Shown here: positions 16,224 to 24,775 of the stretch, piece by piece
How positions within the stretch are numbered: the first letter of the stretch is position 1
Layout of the letters: every line of letters starts with the position of its first letter
DNA from: Janthinobacterium rivuli
GTDB taxonomy: Bacteria; Pseudomonadota; Gammaproteobacteria; Burkholderiales; Burkholderiaceae_D
Assembly (NCBI RefSeq): GCF_009208735.1
Contig: NZ_WFLJ01000008.1
Location: forward strand, 124,001-188,000
Length of the DNA: 64,000 nucleotides
Direction: 5' to 3'
Program-made: the position numbers and the translations under genes
The notes under the pieces: generated by a model
Told to the model about the DNA's origin: nothing
What the model saw: only the letters and a program-made list of their open reading frames with translations
The model's database searches: none

Positions 16224-17662
16224 GTTGTCGTCATGAAACCCAGGTCGCGCCGGCTGAAGTTGCCGATATTCGGGAACACCTCGGCCAGCTGGCTGTCGGC
16301 CACGCCGAACCACTTGGCCAGGGTGGCGCCGTACTGGTCGACGGAGGTGGTCGGCAGCAGGGCGCCGGACCCCACGTCCAGCGCATGGCCCAGGCCCGTG
16401 ACGGGAAAGGCGCCGTAGATGTCGCGGCCCTTCACGGCGCCGCCCACGACAAAGTGGTGGGCACCCCAGCCGTGATCCGTGCCGTCGCCGTTGCTGCTGA
16501 AGGTGCGGCCGAAGTCCGACGCCGTAAACGTCGTCACCTGGCGCCGCATGTCCGCGCCTTGCAGGGTGGCCAGGGTGGCGTCGAAATACGCCAGCGCGTG
16601 CGCCAGGCGCGCCATCAGGTCGGCATGCAGCACTTTTTGCCGGTCATGCGTGTCGAAACTGCCCAAGGTCACATAAAACACTTGCCGTTTCGCACCCAGG
16701 GCGCCGCGCCCGCCGATGATGCGCGCCACCGTCTGCAATTGCACGGCCAGGGGATTGACGCCGGATGCGCCCGTGTTCGGATTGATGTAGGGCGGGGGAT
16801 TGGGCACGCCGCCCGCGCCGGCCGGCAGCATGGCGCCGCTGAGGATGCTTTGGCTGGAAATGGCGCGCTGCACGACGGCCACGTGTTCCTGCTCGATCAG
16901 GTCGCTGCCCGCCTCGTTGATGATGGCTTGCAGCGCGCCCGCGCCGCCCGTGCTGCCATACAGGCTGCCGCTCAAGCCGCGGATGGGTACGGCGCCGGCC
17001 TGTCCCACCTGGAACTGGCGCACCTGGCGCCCGCTGAGGAAGACGGTGTTGCCGGCCGCCGAGATGGCCGTGAACATGGCATGCGTATTGAGCGCGCCGG
17101 CCACGTCGGCCACCCGGCCGCCCCAGCCCACGCTGGCGCCTTCCGGCGAACCCGATTGCCACGTCGATTGCTGGTCGTTGTGCGAGAACAGCTTGGGCGG
17201 CAAGGCCACGCTGCCGGCCTTGTACTGTGCCAGGGTGGCGGGCTGGATCAGGGTGCCCACATTGGCGACGATGGCGGCGCGGCCATTGTCGAACAGGTCT
17301 TTCAGGGGCGCCAACTGGGGGTGCAGGGCGAAGGCGCGCCCCGTTTGCGCGGTGGCGGGCACGACTGGCAGGACGCCGCCCGTCTCGCCCACGCCGGGCA
17401 GGTGGATGGAATCGGCGCCGCCCGTGTTGCGCAGGCGCGTGTATTCATTCCATGACGTGGGATCGGTGGCCAGCACCGTGTTGAAGGCGTCGTTGCCGCC
17501 TGCCATGAACAGGCACACCATGGCCTTGTAGTCGCCAGCCGTTTGCGCGGCGGCATTGCCCATGGCGGCCAGGTTCAGGGCGAAGGGGGCGGCCGTGCTG
17601 CCTGCCAGGCTCAGCATGGAACCGAGGAAGCGGCGGCGGGAAAAGTTTTGCATGTGATTCAT
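16220..17662 (-). CDS. DUF1501 family secreted protein (Tat signal)
   Basis: 480 residues. The N-terminus reads MNHMQNFSRRRFLGSMLSLA, a twin-arginine signal with SRRRFLG, followed by a hydrophobic core and an Ala-rich cleavage region. The body starts with MVCLFMAGGNDAFNTVLATD, the DUF1501 hallmark (sulfatase-like fold). A second in-frame ATG at 17653 has AGGA 8 bases upstream and could be the true start. The gene follows the DUF1800 gene with a 1-base gap, and the two are nearly always paired across bacteria; their joint function is still unknown. Confidence 0.88.
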   Translation of the reverse strand: MNHMQNFSRRRFLGSMLSLAGSTAAPFALNLAAMGNAAAQTAGDYKAMVCLFMAGGNDAFNTVLATDPTSWNEYTRLRNTGGADSIHLPGVGETGGVLPVVPATAQTGRAFALHPQLAPLKDLFDNGRAAIVANVGTLIQPATLAQYKAGSVALPPKLFSHNDQQSTWQSGSPEGASVGWGGRVADVAGALNTHAMFTAISAAGNTVFLSGRQVRQFQVGQAGAVPIRGLSGSLYGSTGGAGALQAIINEAGSDLIEQEHVAVVQRAISSQSILSGAMLPAGAGGVPNPPPYINPNTGASGVNPLAVQLQTVARIIGGRGALGAKRQVFYVTLGSFDTHDRQKVLHADLMARLAHALAYFDATLATLQGADMRRQVTTFTASDFGRTFSSNGDGTDHGWGAHHFVVGGAVKGRDIYGAFPVTGLGHALDVGSGALLPTTSVDQYGATLAKWFGVADSQLAEVFPNIGNFSRRDLGFMTTT

Positions 17663-17663
17663 C

Positions 17664-19448
17664 CTATTTTTGCACCAGGTAGGCCGGCGAGGCCATGCTC
17701 AGGAAAATGGCCAGCTTGACGCGGTTGGCCTGGGCCGTGGCGACTTGCGCGGCATTGGTGGCCGTGGCCGAGGGGATGCTGACGCCATTGACGGCGGCCA
17801 GGATTTGCCCGCGCAGCCTGGCGGGCATGCTGCCATGCAGCAGGAGCAGGTCGATGCGGTCGAGCAGGGCGCCCGCGTCGTTGGCCAGCGCCAGTTCACG
17901 CGTGTAATCGGGCTTGACTTCACGGTTTTCGCCCACACCGCTATTGATGGCTTCCTGCATGAAGTTCAGGTAGCCGGTCACCGACGGTTCCGCCGTGATT
18001 TGCAGTTCCGGCGCCACCAGGCCCGCGCCGGCCAGGGCCGAATTGGGCGGCGTATAGGCGGGGCGGAAAAAACTGAACACGGACGGCGGATTCAAGGGAC
18101 TCTGGCCCAGGCCGCTCAAGGGGGCGTCGAGGTAATACAGGCTGTAGCGGCCGCTGGCCGCTTTTGCATCGAAGGCGCGCATCCAGCCGGCCAGGCGCAG
18201 CAGTGGCTCGCGCAGCTTGCCTGTACGCAAAGTGGTGCCGCTTGGGGCCAGCGCCTCCGGGTCGAGCAGCACGGCGCGGATGACGGCTTGCATGTCGCCG
18301 CGCACGCCGCTGCCATTGTTGGCAAACGCGGCGGCAACGCGGCCCACGTAGGCGGCACTGGGATTGCTGCTGACCAGGCGCTGGATCAGCTGGCGGGCAA
18401 AGAACGGCCCCGTATTGGGATGGTTGAACAGGGTATCGAGCGCCAGTGTCAGGTCGGCCTGCCCGCTGCTGGCGCCGGAGATGCTCTGGCCCAGGAAACG
18501 CTTGTCGCCGCTGGAGTGAAAGGCCGCGTAGTTCTGCATCGGCTTCCAGTCGCGGTCGGGATCGGCCGTGCCGCCATAGAAGCGCGCGGCGCTCTGGTCC
18601 GGACCGGCCCAACTCCAGCCCGTAAAGACGCGGGCCAGGCCCGCCACGTCGTCGCGCGTGTAGGTGTCGATGGGCTTGCCACCGGACAGTTTCAGGCTGC
18701 CATCCGGATTTAGCTGGTACAGGCCGATGGTGAACAGCTGCATCACTTCGCGGGCGAAGTTTTCATCGGGCGTGCGCGTTGCCGTTTCCTTCTGGTTGCG
18801 CAGGTGGGACAGGTACAGTCCCATCATCGGATGCAGGGCCACGCCTTCCAGCAAGTCGCGGAAGTTGCCAAAAGCATGCTGGCCCAACATGTCGTAGTAA
18901 CTGGCCACGCCACGCACCTGCGGTCGCACGGACTCGTTCTGCATGGAAATAACGAAGATTTCGGACAGGGCAAAGGCCATGCGCTGGCGCAATTGATCGT
19001 CGCCGCGGATGCCCTGCTGCCAGAACGTTTCATATACCCCCGTAAACCCCACTTTTTGCCCGCCGGCGGCCTGCGCCGCCAGCATGGCGTCGATATATTT
19101 GCGATGCAACGTTTGCGGCTTGGAAAACTGTGCGCGGAACCAGGCGTCGCTGTCGCTGGCGGCAAGCGCATCGATGGCCGCCATGTTCGGCCCGAACGTG
19201 GCGCGGCCCAGGAAACGCGACGCCTCCTGGCGCGTGAAGGTGGCCGTCTGATTGGCCGGTGGCGTGGTCAGGGGCGGCGGCGTAATGGTGTCGCCGGGCG
19301 TGGTGCCGGGGGCGGTGGTCGCCGGCGGCACGGCCGACAGGTTCGGGTTCTGGGCCGCGCCGGTCTTGCTGTCGCCGCCGCCGCCGCAGGCGGCAAGCAG
19401 GCTGAGTAAGGTGGTGGCCAGCAAACGGCGCAAAGTAGGGTCAGTCAT
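17664..19448 (-). CDS. DUF1800 family lipoprotein
   Basis: 594 residues. A lipoprotein signal (LLATTLLSLLAACGGGGD) places the mature Cys at about residue 21, followed by a Pro/Thr-rich linker. The DUF1800 domain opens with EASRFLGRATFGPNMAAIDA and contains ENFAREVMQLFTIGLYQLNPDG and the later GPFFARQLIQRLVSSNPS, which are characteristic. It probably acts in the periplasm or outer membrane with the DUF1501 protein encoded immediately downstream. The gene begins the two-gene operon and is divergent from the sigma-54 locus. Confidence 0.88.
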   Translation of the reverse strand: MTDPTLRRLLATTLLSLLAACGGGGDSKTGAAQNPNLSAVPPATTAPGTTPGDTITPPPLTTPPANQTATFTRQEASRFLGRATFGPNMAAIDALAASDSDAWFRAQFSKPQTLHRKYIDAMLAAQAAGGQKVGFTGVYETFWQQGIRGDDQLRQRMAFALSEIFVISMQNESVRPQVRGVASYYDMLGQHAFGNFRDLLEGVALHPMMGLYLSHLRNQKETATRTPDENFAREVMQLFTIGLYQLNPDGSLKLSGGKPIDTYTRDDVAGLARVFTGWSWAGPDQSAARFYGGTADPDRDWKPMQNYAAFHSSGDKRFLGQSISGASSGQADLTLALDTLFNHPNTGPFFARQLIQRLVSSNPSAAYVGRVAAAFANNGSGVRGDMQAVIRAVLLDPEALAPSGTTLRTGKLREPLLRLAGWMRAFDAKAASGRYSLYYLDAPLSGLGQSPLNPPSVFSFFRPAYTPPNSALAGAGLVAPELQITAEPSVTGYLNFMQEAINSGVGENREVKPDYTRELALANDAGALLDRIDLLLLHGSMPARLRGQILAAVNGVSIPSATATNAAQVATAQANRVKLAIFLSMASPAYLVQK

Positions 19449-19704
19449 TTAGTTTCTCTCAAGCAATAGAATTCTAGCCCGTTAATTGTAGGGCCTGCCG
19501 ACCAAAATCCTGTTTTCAATTAACTATTTACGTGTTGGTCACGTTTATTTTTGCTGCGCGTTGGCAGGGTGTTGGCGGTGTTTTCGGCGTGGTAGCGCGA
19601 ACTTTGTTTTTTGAAAATGGAAAATAATTTTTGCGAATCGCAGGCGTTGTGGCGGATAGGCGACGTAATCATTCCTGCCAATTAAGCTTGCTTGAAAGCT
19701 CATC

Positions 19705-19757
19705 CCGATAACGAAATCCGCTTCGCCGGAAACCATGGTTTTTACGCTATCGGCGAA
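19705..19757. promoter_or_regulatory. Nested palindromes upstream of the sigma-54 promoter
   Basis: Three inverted repeats interlock here: CCGATA (19705) with TATCGG (19748); TTCGCCG (19722) with CGGCGAA (19751); and the perfect palindrome AAACCATGGTTT (19730-19741). They end about 43 bases before the -24 element. This is a natural place to look for the binding site of the sigma-54 activator, although such sites are often further upstream. Confidence 0.4.
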
Positions 19758-19799
19758 ACGCCGTTCGCCGCCTCCCCCGTTTTCTCCTCTGTCTGTGGC

Positions 19800-19815
19800 T
19801 GGCATAGCCCTTGCA
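19800..19815 (+). promoter_or_regulatory. Sigma-54 (RpoN) promoter of the eight-gene cluster
   Basis: TGGCAT-AGCCC-TTGCA matches the -24/-12 consensus TGGCAY-N5-TTGCW at every defined base, with the required spacing between GG and GC. Transcription would start near 19826, leaving a 35-base leader with GGAG 6 bases before the ATG at 19861. A sigma-54 activator gene closes the same locus. Confidence 0.75.
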
Positions 19816-19860
19816 TCAGGGAGGCATGGGCACCCGCCCGCCTGTCTACCGGAGCCTGTC

Positions 19861-20427
19861 ATGACCAGCCGTCTGCTTGCCTATCGTCCCGAAATGGAAT
19901 TGCCTGACGCGCCGGTCACGCCGCCCCTGCAGCAGGAAGATGCGTTGGCACTGGCGGCGCGCTTGCTGGAACTGCAGGGGCCGGCCCAATTCGATGCTTT
20001 CCTGGCGCGCCAGCTGGGCGCCACGGCGGCGGGCCAGCAAGTGCGCGGCACGCCGCTGGAAGGGCCGCTGCGTCAGTTGCTGGGCAAGGTGGTGGCGCCG
20101 TTGCTGCCCCTGCATGGTGGTTCGCCGCAGGCGCTCAAGCGCCGCGCCGCGGGCATCTTCGGCATGGAACTGGAAGGATTGAGTCCGGAAGACAAGGAAT
20201 TTGAACTGGCGCGCCAGGTCGTGCATCTGATCGATGCCGTCAATACGGCGCTGGCGCAGGACGGCGCCATGGCTGCGCGCGCGCCCAGGGCGCGGGTGGA
20301 AACCGCCTTGCTGCAAGTGGCCCGCAGCGTGGCGCCAGGCTTGCTCAGGCAGGCGGCGCACACGCCAGGACGGGACGCTGGCCGCTGGCGCCGCGAGGGC
20401 GGGCACATCGTCGTGCTCGATTGTTAG
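19861..20427 (+). CDS. Cluster protein A: divergent paralog with shared C-terminal tail
   Basis: 188 residues from the ATG at 19861 (GGAG 6 bases upstream). It aligns with proteins B and C of this cluster in three blocks: the helix EDALALAARLLELQGPAQFD (about 26-45), the block GMELEGLSPEDKEFELARQ (101-119), and the end GRWRREGGHIVVLDC (174-188). The glycine-rich hydrophobic core of B and C is replaced by LRQLLGKVVAPLLPL and a basic stretch, and the acidic N-terminal leader is reduced to a few residues. No known family is recognised. First gene behind the sigma-54 promoter. Confidence 0.7.
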   Translation: MTSRLLAYRPEMELPDAPVTPPLQQEDALALAARLLELQGPAQFDAFLARQLGATAAGQQVRGTPLEGPLRQLLGKVVAPLLPLHGGSPQALKRRAAGIFGMELEGLSPEDKEFELARQVVHLIDAVNTALAQDGAMAARAPRARVETALLQVARSVAPGLLRQAAHTPGRDAGRWRREGGHIVVLDC

Positions 20428-20464
20428 CCGGATGGCCTGGCTGTCCGGCAAGGTAATCCGAACT

Positions 20465-20487
20465 GAGGTGTCAACCGAGGTGTTAAC
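20465..20487 (+). repeat. Direct repeat in the leader of gene B
   Basis: GAGGTGTCAAC (20465-20475) and GAGGTGTTAAC (20477-20487) are separated by one base, just before the ribosome site of gene B. Upstream at 20428-20450 is a hairpin with CCGGA/TCCGG ends. Together they could mark a processing or regulatory point inside the operon. Confidence 0.4.
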
Positions 20488-20501
20488 TTTGAGGAGCTCA
20501 T

Positions 20502-20503
20502 CA
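20502..20503 (+). other. Start site of gene B (marker)
   Basis: GAGGAG lies 6 to 11 bases before the ATG at 20503 in the context GAGCTCATC-ATG; gene C has the similar context GGAGAACATC-ATG. The likeness of the two translation starts supports recent common origin of B and C. Confidence 0.3.
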
Positions 20504-21222
20504 TGCATGACATAGATCGTACGACCCTGGAATACGGGCAGGAGATGTCCGGCTTTGAAGCGGAACAGTTCGAGTTTGGCCAGGGCGAGTGGAGCGGCGA
20601 GGGCGGCGCGAACGCCATGTTTTCCGAGGCCGAGGAGATGGAGCTGGCCAATGAATTGTTGTCGGTCAGCAATGAAGCCGAACTGGAACAGTTTCTCGGC
20701 AACTTCCTGCGCAAGGCCGCTTCGGTGGCGGGCGGCATCATCAAGTCGCCCGTGGGGCAAGCCATCGGCGGCGTGCTCAAGGGCGTGGCGAAAAAGGCCA
20801 TTCCCCTGGCCGGCGGCGCCATCGGCGGTTATTTCGGGGGGCCGCTGGGGGCCAAGATCGGCAGCGGCCTGGCGTCGGCAGCCGGCAGCGCACTGGGGCT
20901 GGAAGGGGAAGCGTCGTCGAACGAAGACCGCGAATTCGAGGGCGCCAAGCAATTCGTGCGTCTGGCCGCCGACACGGTCAACCGCGCCGCGCAAGCGCGC
21001 GGCAATGGCGACCCGCGCGCCATCGCCCAGGCAGCGGCCAGCGCGGCGGCGCGCCAGTTCGCGCCTGGCCTGCTGGGCCGCGCGGCCAGTCAGGTCGCCA
21101 CGCAGAATGGCAGTGGCGCGGGCGCCATGGCGCCGGCCGGCGCGCGTCCGGCATCGGGCATGCGTCCATCCAGCGGGCGCTGGGCGCGCCAGGGCCACAA
21201 AATCGTCCTGTACGGCGTCTGA
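20503..21222 (+). CDS. Cluster protein B: acidic leader, glycine-rich hydrophobic core, conserved tail
   Basis: 239 residues. Residues 1-38 are an acidic/aromatic leader (FEAEQFEFGQGEW). Residues 40-67 form a helix with FSEAEEMELANELL and ELEQFLGN that is nearly identical in protein C. Residues 72-133 are rich in Gly, Ala, Ile and Lys with repeated small-residue spacing (VGQAIGGVLKGVAKKAIPLA, then GGAIGGYFGGPLG), resembling glycine-zipper or bacteriocin-like membrane segments. Residues 141-195 are a second helical domain, and the protein ends GRWARQGHKIVLYGV. There is no Sec signal. I recognise no named family. A membrane-active or self-assembling role is inference. Confidence 0.7.
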   Translation: MHDIDRTTLEYGQEMSGFEAEQFEFGQGEWSGEGGANAMFSEAEEMELANELLSVSNEAELEQFLGNFLRKAASVAGGIIKSPVGQAIGGVLKGVAKKAIPLAGGAIGGYFGGPLGAKIGSGLASAAGSALGLEGEASSNEDREFEGAKQFVRLAADTVNRAAQARGNGDPRAIAQAAASAAARQFAPGLLGRAASQVATQNGSGAGAMAPAGARPASGMRPSSGRWARQGHKIVLYGV

Positions 21223-21226
21223 CATC

Positions 21227-22582
21227 ATGGCCATCGGCGCTTACGCTGCCTGGATGCTGGCGCAGGAGGCGCGCTCGCTGCTGACGCGGCTGGCGCGGCT
21301 GGAACCGTTCGCGCTGATCGAGCCGACGGTGCTGGCGGCCGCCCTGATGCCCAGCGCCCAGTCGGCCATCGAAAGCCAGTTGGTGCAGGGCCGGCGCGAG
21401 TTGCGGCGCATGGTGGCCCAGTTCCAGTGGTGGCTGCGGCGCGAGCAGTCCGATGGCGCCGGCATGGCCACCGCCGCCGAGGCGCAGCGCCGCTTCACCT
21501 TCCTGCGCCTGAAATTCAATGCCGCGCTGACCCAGTTCGACCTGTTCAACGAGGTCATCACGCAGCGCAGCGAACACAATACCGGCGTGTGGCTGGCCGG
21601 ACTGGACATCGTCGCCGCCGACGCGCTGGCGCTGCCCGGCAATGTCTACCAGGCGCCGCCCGTGATCTGCTACCTGGACCGGGGCCCCGGCGCGGCCATC
21701 CGCCGCGCGCGCACGCGCCTGCCGGGCGGCGGCGACAATCCCGTGGCCATCATCCGCCTGCCGCGCGAACGCATGATCGGCAGCAGTATCGCCTCGTCGC
21801 TGGTGCACGAGGTGGGCCACCAGGGCGCGGCCCTGCTGGACCTGGTGGCGTCCTTGCGGCCCGTGCTGCAAGCGATGCAGCATGGCGGCAGCGGCCTGGT
21901 GCACGTGTGGCAGTTGTGGGAACGGTGGATCTCCGAGATCGTGGCCGATTTCTGGTCGCTGGCGCGGGTCGGCGTGGCCGCCACCCTGGGCTTGATCGGC
22001 GTGGTCAGCCTGCCGCGCGTGTTTGTCTTCCGTCTCAATATCGACGATCCCCATCCGGTGCCATGGCTGCGGGTGCGCCTGAGCTGCGCCATGGGACGGG
22101 CCCTGTATCCGCATCCGCAGTGGGACCGGCTGGAACAGCTGTGGCTGTCGTACTACCCGCTGGCCGGCCTGCCGCCAGCCCGGCAGCGGTTGCTGGAACA
22201 GTTGCAGGCCAGCATGGCCGCGCTGGTGGGCTTGCTGGTGCAGCACCGGCCGCCCGCCTTGCGCGGCGGCTCGCTGGTCGAAGCCATGGCCGTGCACACG
22301 CGCCAGCCGGCGATGCTGGCGCGGCTGTTTCGCAGCTGGAACCTGGCGCCGGGGCAGATGTACCAGGCGACGCCGACCCTGGTGTTCGCCGTCCTGGGCC
22401 AGGCGCGCGCCAGTGGCAGCCTGAATCCGGAAGACGAAAGCGAGCTGCTGGGACGTCTGCTGACCCACTGGGCCTTGCGCAGCACCCTGGACACATCGGA
22501 GCTGTGCGCCGACGTCGTACGGCATGGCCGCCAGCCCTGCAGGGCGCTGGCGCCCCTGGCATCCCGTTTGATTATCCATTGA
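21227..22582 (+). CDS. Putative zinc metallopeptidase (HExxH...E), cluster-specific
   Basis: 451 residues from the ATG at 21227, 4 bases after gene B. The motif SLVHEVGHQGAALLDL (His194, Glu195, His198) is followed 39 residues after the second His by WISEIVADFW (Glu237, Asp241), the spacing and pattern of gluzincin-type zinc sites. N-terminal 120 residues are helical and Trp/Arg-rich; the C-terminal 200 residues are helical with several LxxL repeats. No signal peptide; a hydrophobic stretch near 246-262 could insert in a membrane. The overall sequence matches no family I know. Processing of the neighbouring paralogs is a reasonable guess. Confidence 0.65.
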   Translation: MAIGAYAAWMLAQEARSLLTRLARLEPFALIEPTVLAAALMPSAQSAIESQLVQGRRELRRMVAQFQWWLRREQSDGAGMATAAEAQRRFTFLRLKFNAALTQFDLFNEVITQRSEHNTGVWLAGLDIVAADALALPGNVYQAPPVICYLDRGPGAAIRRARTRLPGGGDNPVAIIRLPRERMIGSSIASSLVHEVGHQGAALLDLVASLRPVLQAMQHGGSGLVHVWQLWERWISEIVADFWSLARVGVAATLGLIGVVSLPRVFVFRLNIDDPHPVPWLRVRLSCAMGRALYPHPQWDRLEQLWLSYYPLAGLPPARQRLLEQLQASMAALVGLLVQHRPPALRGGSLVEAMAVHTRQPAMLARLFRSWNLAPGQMYQATPTLVFAVLGQARASGSLNPEDESELLGRLLTHWALRSTLDTSELCADVVRHGRQPCRALAPLASRLIIH

Positions 22583-22592
22583 GGAGAATGAC

Positions 22593-24755
22593 ATGAGTAG
22601 CAAGATGAGGAACAACAGGAGTGACAAAGGCGGGGTGGCGGGCCAGGCGGGTCCGAAACAGCAGGGGGGCAGCATCGCCGTTACCGTGCACGAACAGGAT
22701 AGCGGGGTCATGGTCGTCAATGCGGCCGTCAGCCTGTACCGGGGGCTTGATGCGGATTGTCATAATTTTAATCCCGCCACCTGGGTGGCGGATCCTGCCA
22801 TGCTGGTGGGCGTGCGCTGGACCGACGGCAATGGCTGCACCGTGTTTTCCGACCTGACGACGGGCAGTTACGTGGGGCTGTATGGCAATTTCCCCACCAC
22901 CGCGCCCCAGTGCGTGACGGTGCAGGCAGGCTGCAGCGCCGTGCTGTGCTTCAAGCCGCACCTCAACCCACAGGTGGCGCTGGCCTTCGAAACGCCGGAC
23001 TGCCATCCCAGCGACTGTCAGTTCGGCAGGGTGGGCGACCGGGCCGTCGCCACCGTCTCGTTTGACGGCGATCAGAGCGCCGACGGCCGCGACCAGGTGC
23101 AGGTGCTGGCCGCCGCGCCATGGGTGCCCATGCGCGGCACGCCGAATGCCTTTTCCACACAAGTGCGGCGCGCCGGCATGCACCGTTTCATGGCGCAGAT
23201 GATGTTGTCGCAGCGGCCTGAACTACGCAGCGCCTTGCCCGTGCCCGAGGGGCTCAGTCCGAACGCCATGTTGGCCCTGGACGCGGAGTACGAGACGGAA
23301 GAGCGCCAGCCGCAACCCATCTCGGGCAACGTGGGCGTGTCGCTGACGCGCACGGAAACGGAGCCGACGGAAGACTTGCCGCTGTGGACCCTGATACGCA
23401 ACAGCACCGAGGCGATGTCGTTTACGAATTACCTGCATTTCATGGACAGCCTGTTTTGCGGCGACCTGGCCAATGTGCGCGCCTTCGAGCAGGAACGCTT
23501 CGTGAAGAAAGCCGATATGTTCCAGCAGCTCAAGCAGCGCCGCGCGCTGCCGTTCTCGGATGCCGATTCCTACCGCGTGCTGAAGGTGGCGACGGAAGCG
23601 TTCGTGATGGTCAATTGTGGCGTGCTGAACCAGCCGCTGGCCTTCAATCCCGCCGAGGACAACGCCTACCTGGACCGGCGCGACATCCCCCAGGGACGCG
23701 ACCTGGAAACCGTGCTGCGCAACGATTATCTGGAAAACATCGACGGCTTCCAGACCTTGCCCTACCTGGCCGTGATCCGCCGCAAGCTGCCCGACATTCC
23801 CATCAGCATCCCGCGCGGCCAGGAAGGCGAAGTCGACCTATGCTTCGGCATCATCCAGGAAAAGCTGGCCAATCCTTGCCTGCTGGAACTGATCTGGTCG
23901 TACTGGCATGAGGAGGGCATGCTGGTGCAGACCATGAATGCCATCACGCAGCGCTTCCAGAACCTGCGCGCCGCCGGCGGCGGCCTCGACCCCCTGTCGA
24001 ACACGGAAATCGACATGTTGCGGCCCCTGAATAACTTGCTGTGGGGCTACACGCAGGATGAGCAGCACCGCCTGACCGTGGTGCGCCGCAATTATGAATA
24101 TGACCACCATTACGGCGTGCGTCTCGATGGCAAGGCGGTTCAGCACTTCCGGCCGGCCGATAGCCGCTCCAAGTTCCTCGAAGCGTTCCATCATTTGCTG
24201 CGCCTGTTGACCTCGTTCTACAAGCAGGACGACGACACCACGGTAAAAGCGGACGCCTTCCCCGTGCTGAATGCCCTGAAGGAAATCCACCTGATCCTGT
24301 CGCAGGGCGCGCACAACCAGTTCGGCGACTTGCCGTCGACGGCGCGCATCGAGATGCTGATGCAGCAATGGATGCTGGCGCGGCCCGAGTTCCGCGAATT
24401 TTTACCGACGCGCGTGATGGTGGCGTATCCGGAACCGTGGATGGACCGGGTCGATGCCATGAAGAAACTGCAGGGCTGGACGGATACGAGCGTGATGCAT
24501 TTCCGTAACCTGGCCATCTTTGGCGAACAGTTGCTGCTCTCCGTGCGCTATGGCAACTGGAGCGACATCTATGAGCCGACCCAGGCGTTCAACTGGGCGC
24601 GCTTCTGGCGTCCGCAAGTGCAGGGCTATATCCATGGCTACCGCGCCGCCACCGGGGTCGACCTGTCCGTCGACAGCAGCGACCCCGTGGTCGAGGCGAC
24701 GATGCCCTCGGTGTTGCTGCGCCAGCGCCTGAGCCAGCAGTTGCGCAGCGTCTAG
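22593..24755 (+). CDS. Large cluster-specific protein of unknown family (720 aa)
   Basis: 720 residues, 10 bases after the metallopeptidase gene, with GAGGAG before the ATG. The first 30 residues are Gly/Lys-rich and probably disordered. Residues 28-130 look like a beta-sandwich (alternating hydrophobic strands and conserved-looking Cys, for example DGNGCTVFSDLTTGSYVGLY), similar in style to carboxypeptidase-regulatory or transthyretin-like folds. Residues from about 260 onward are long, mostly helical, and Trp/Tyr-rich (LELIWSYWHEEGMLVQTM). There is no signal peptide or membrane helix. I do not recognise it; it is the largest product of the locus and may be its structural or scaffolding part. 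Confidence 0.65.
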   Translation: MSSKMRNNRSDKGGVAGQAGPKQQGGSIAVTVHEQDSGVMVVNAAVSLYRGLDADCHNFNPATWVADPAMLVGVRWTDGNGCTVFSDLTTGSYVGLYGNFPTTAPQCVTVQAGCSAVLCFKPHLNPQVALAFETPDCHPSDCQFGRVGDRAVATVSFDGDQSADGRDQVQVLAAAPWVPMRGTPNAFSTQVRRAGMHRFMAQMMLSQRPELRSALPVPEGLSPNAMLALDAEYETEERQPQPISGNVGVSLTRTETEPTEDLPLWTLIRNSTEAMSFTNYLHFMDSLFCGDLANVRAFEQERFVKKADMFQQLKQRRALPFSDADSYRVLKVATEAFVMVNCGVLNQPLAFNPAEDNAYLDRRDIPQGRDLETVLRNDYLENIDGFQTLPYLAVIRRKLPDIPISIPRGQEGEVDLCFGIIQEKLANPCLLELIWSYWHEEGMLVQTMNAITQRFQNLRAAGGGLDPLSNTEIDMLRPLNNLLWGYTQDEQHRLTVVRRNYEYDHHYGVRLDGKAVQHFRPADSRSKFLEAFHHLLRLLTSFYKQDDDTTVKADAFPVLNALKEIHLILSQGAHNQFGDLPSTARIEMLMQQWMLARPEFREFLPTRVMVAYPEPWMDRVDAMKKLQGWTDTSVMHFRNLAIFGEQLLLSVRYGNWSDIYEPTQAFNWARFWRPQVQGYIHGYRAATGVDLSVDSSDPVVEATMPSVLLRQRLSQQLRSV

Positions 24756-24775
24756 GGCGGGGGCGAGGCGCGTGC

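Larger units (their letters stand above)
19449..19860. other. 412-base AT-rich divergent control region
   Basis: No credible gene. It carries the promoter of the DUF1800/DUF1501 operon on one side and, on the other, nested inverted repeats (19705-19757) and a sigma-54 promoter match (19800-19815). The stretch 19500-19690 is markedly AT-rich for this genome. An open frame that starts at 19735 leads into the first cluster gene but crosses the sigma-54 promoter and is not counted as coding before 19861. Confidence 0.55.

Noticed and set aside
19735..19860. N-terminal extension of cluster protein A
   Set aside because: It would cross the sigma-54 promoter and expected transcription start; the ATG at 19861 has its own ribosome site.
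20502..20503. Zero-length marker listed for the gene B start
   Set aside because: It is not a separate feature; treat it only as a note on the ribosome site of gene B.
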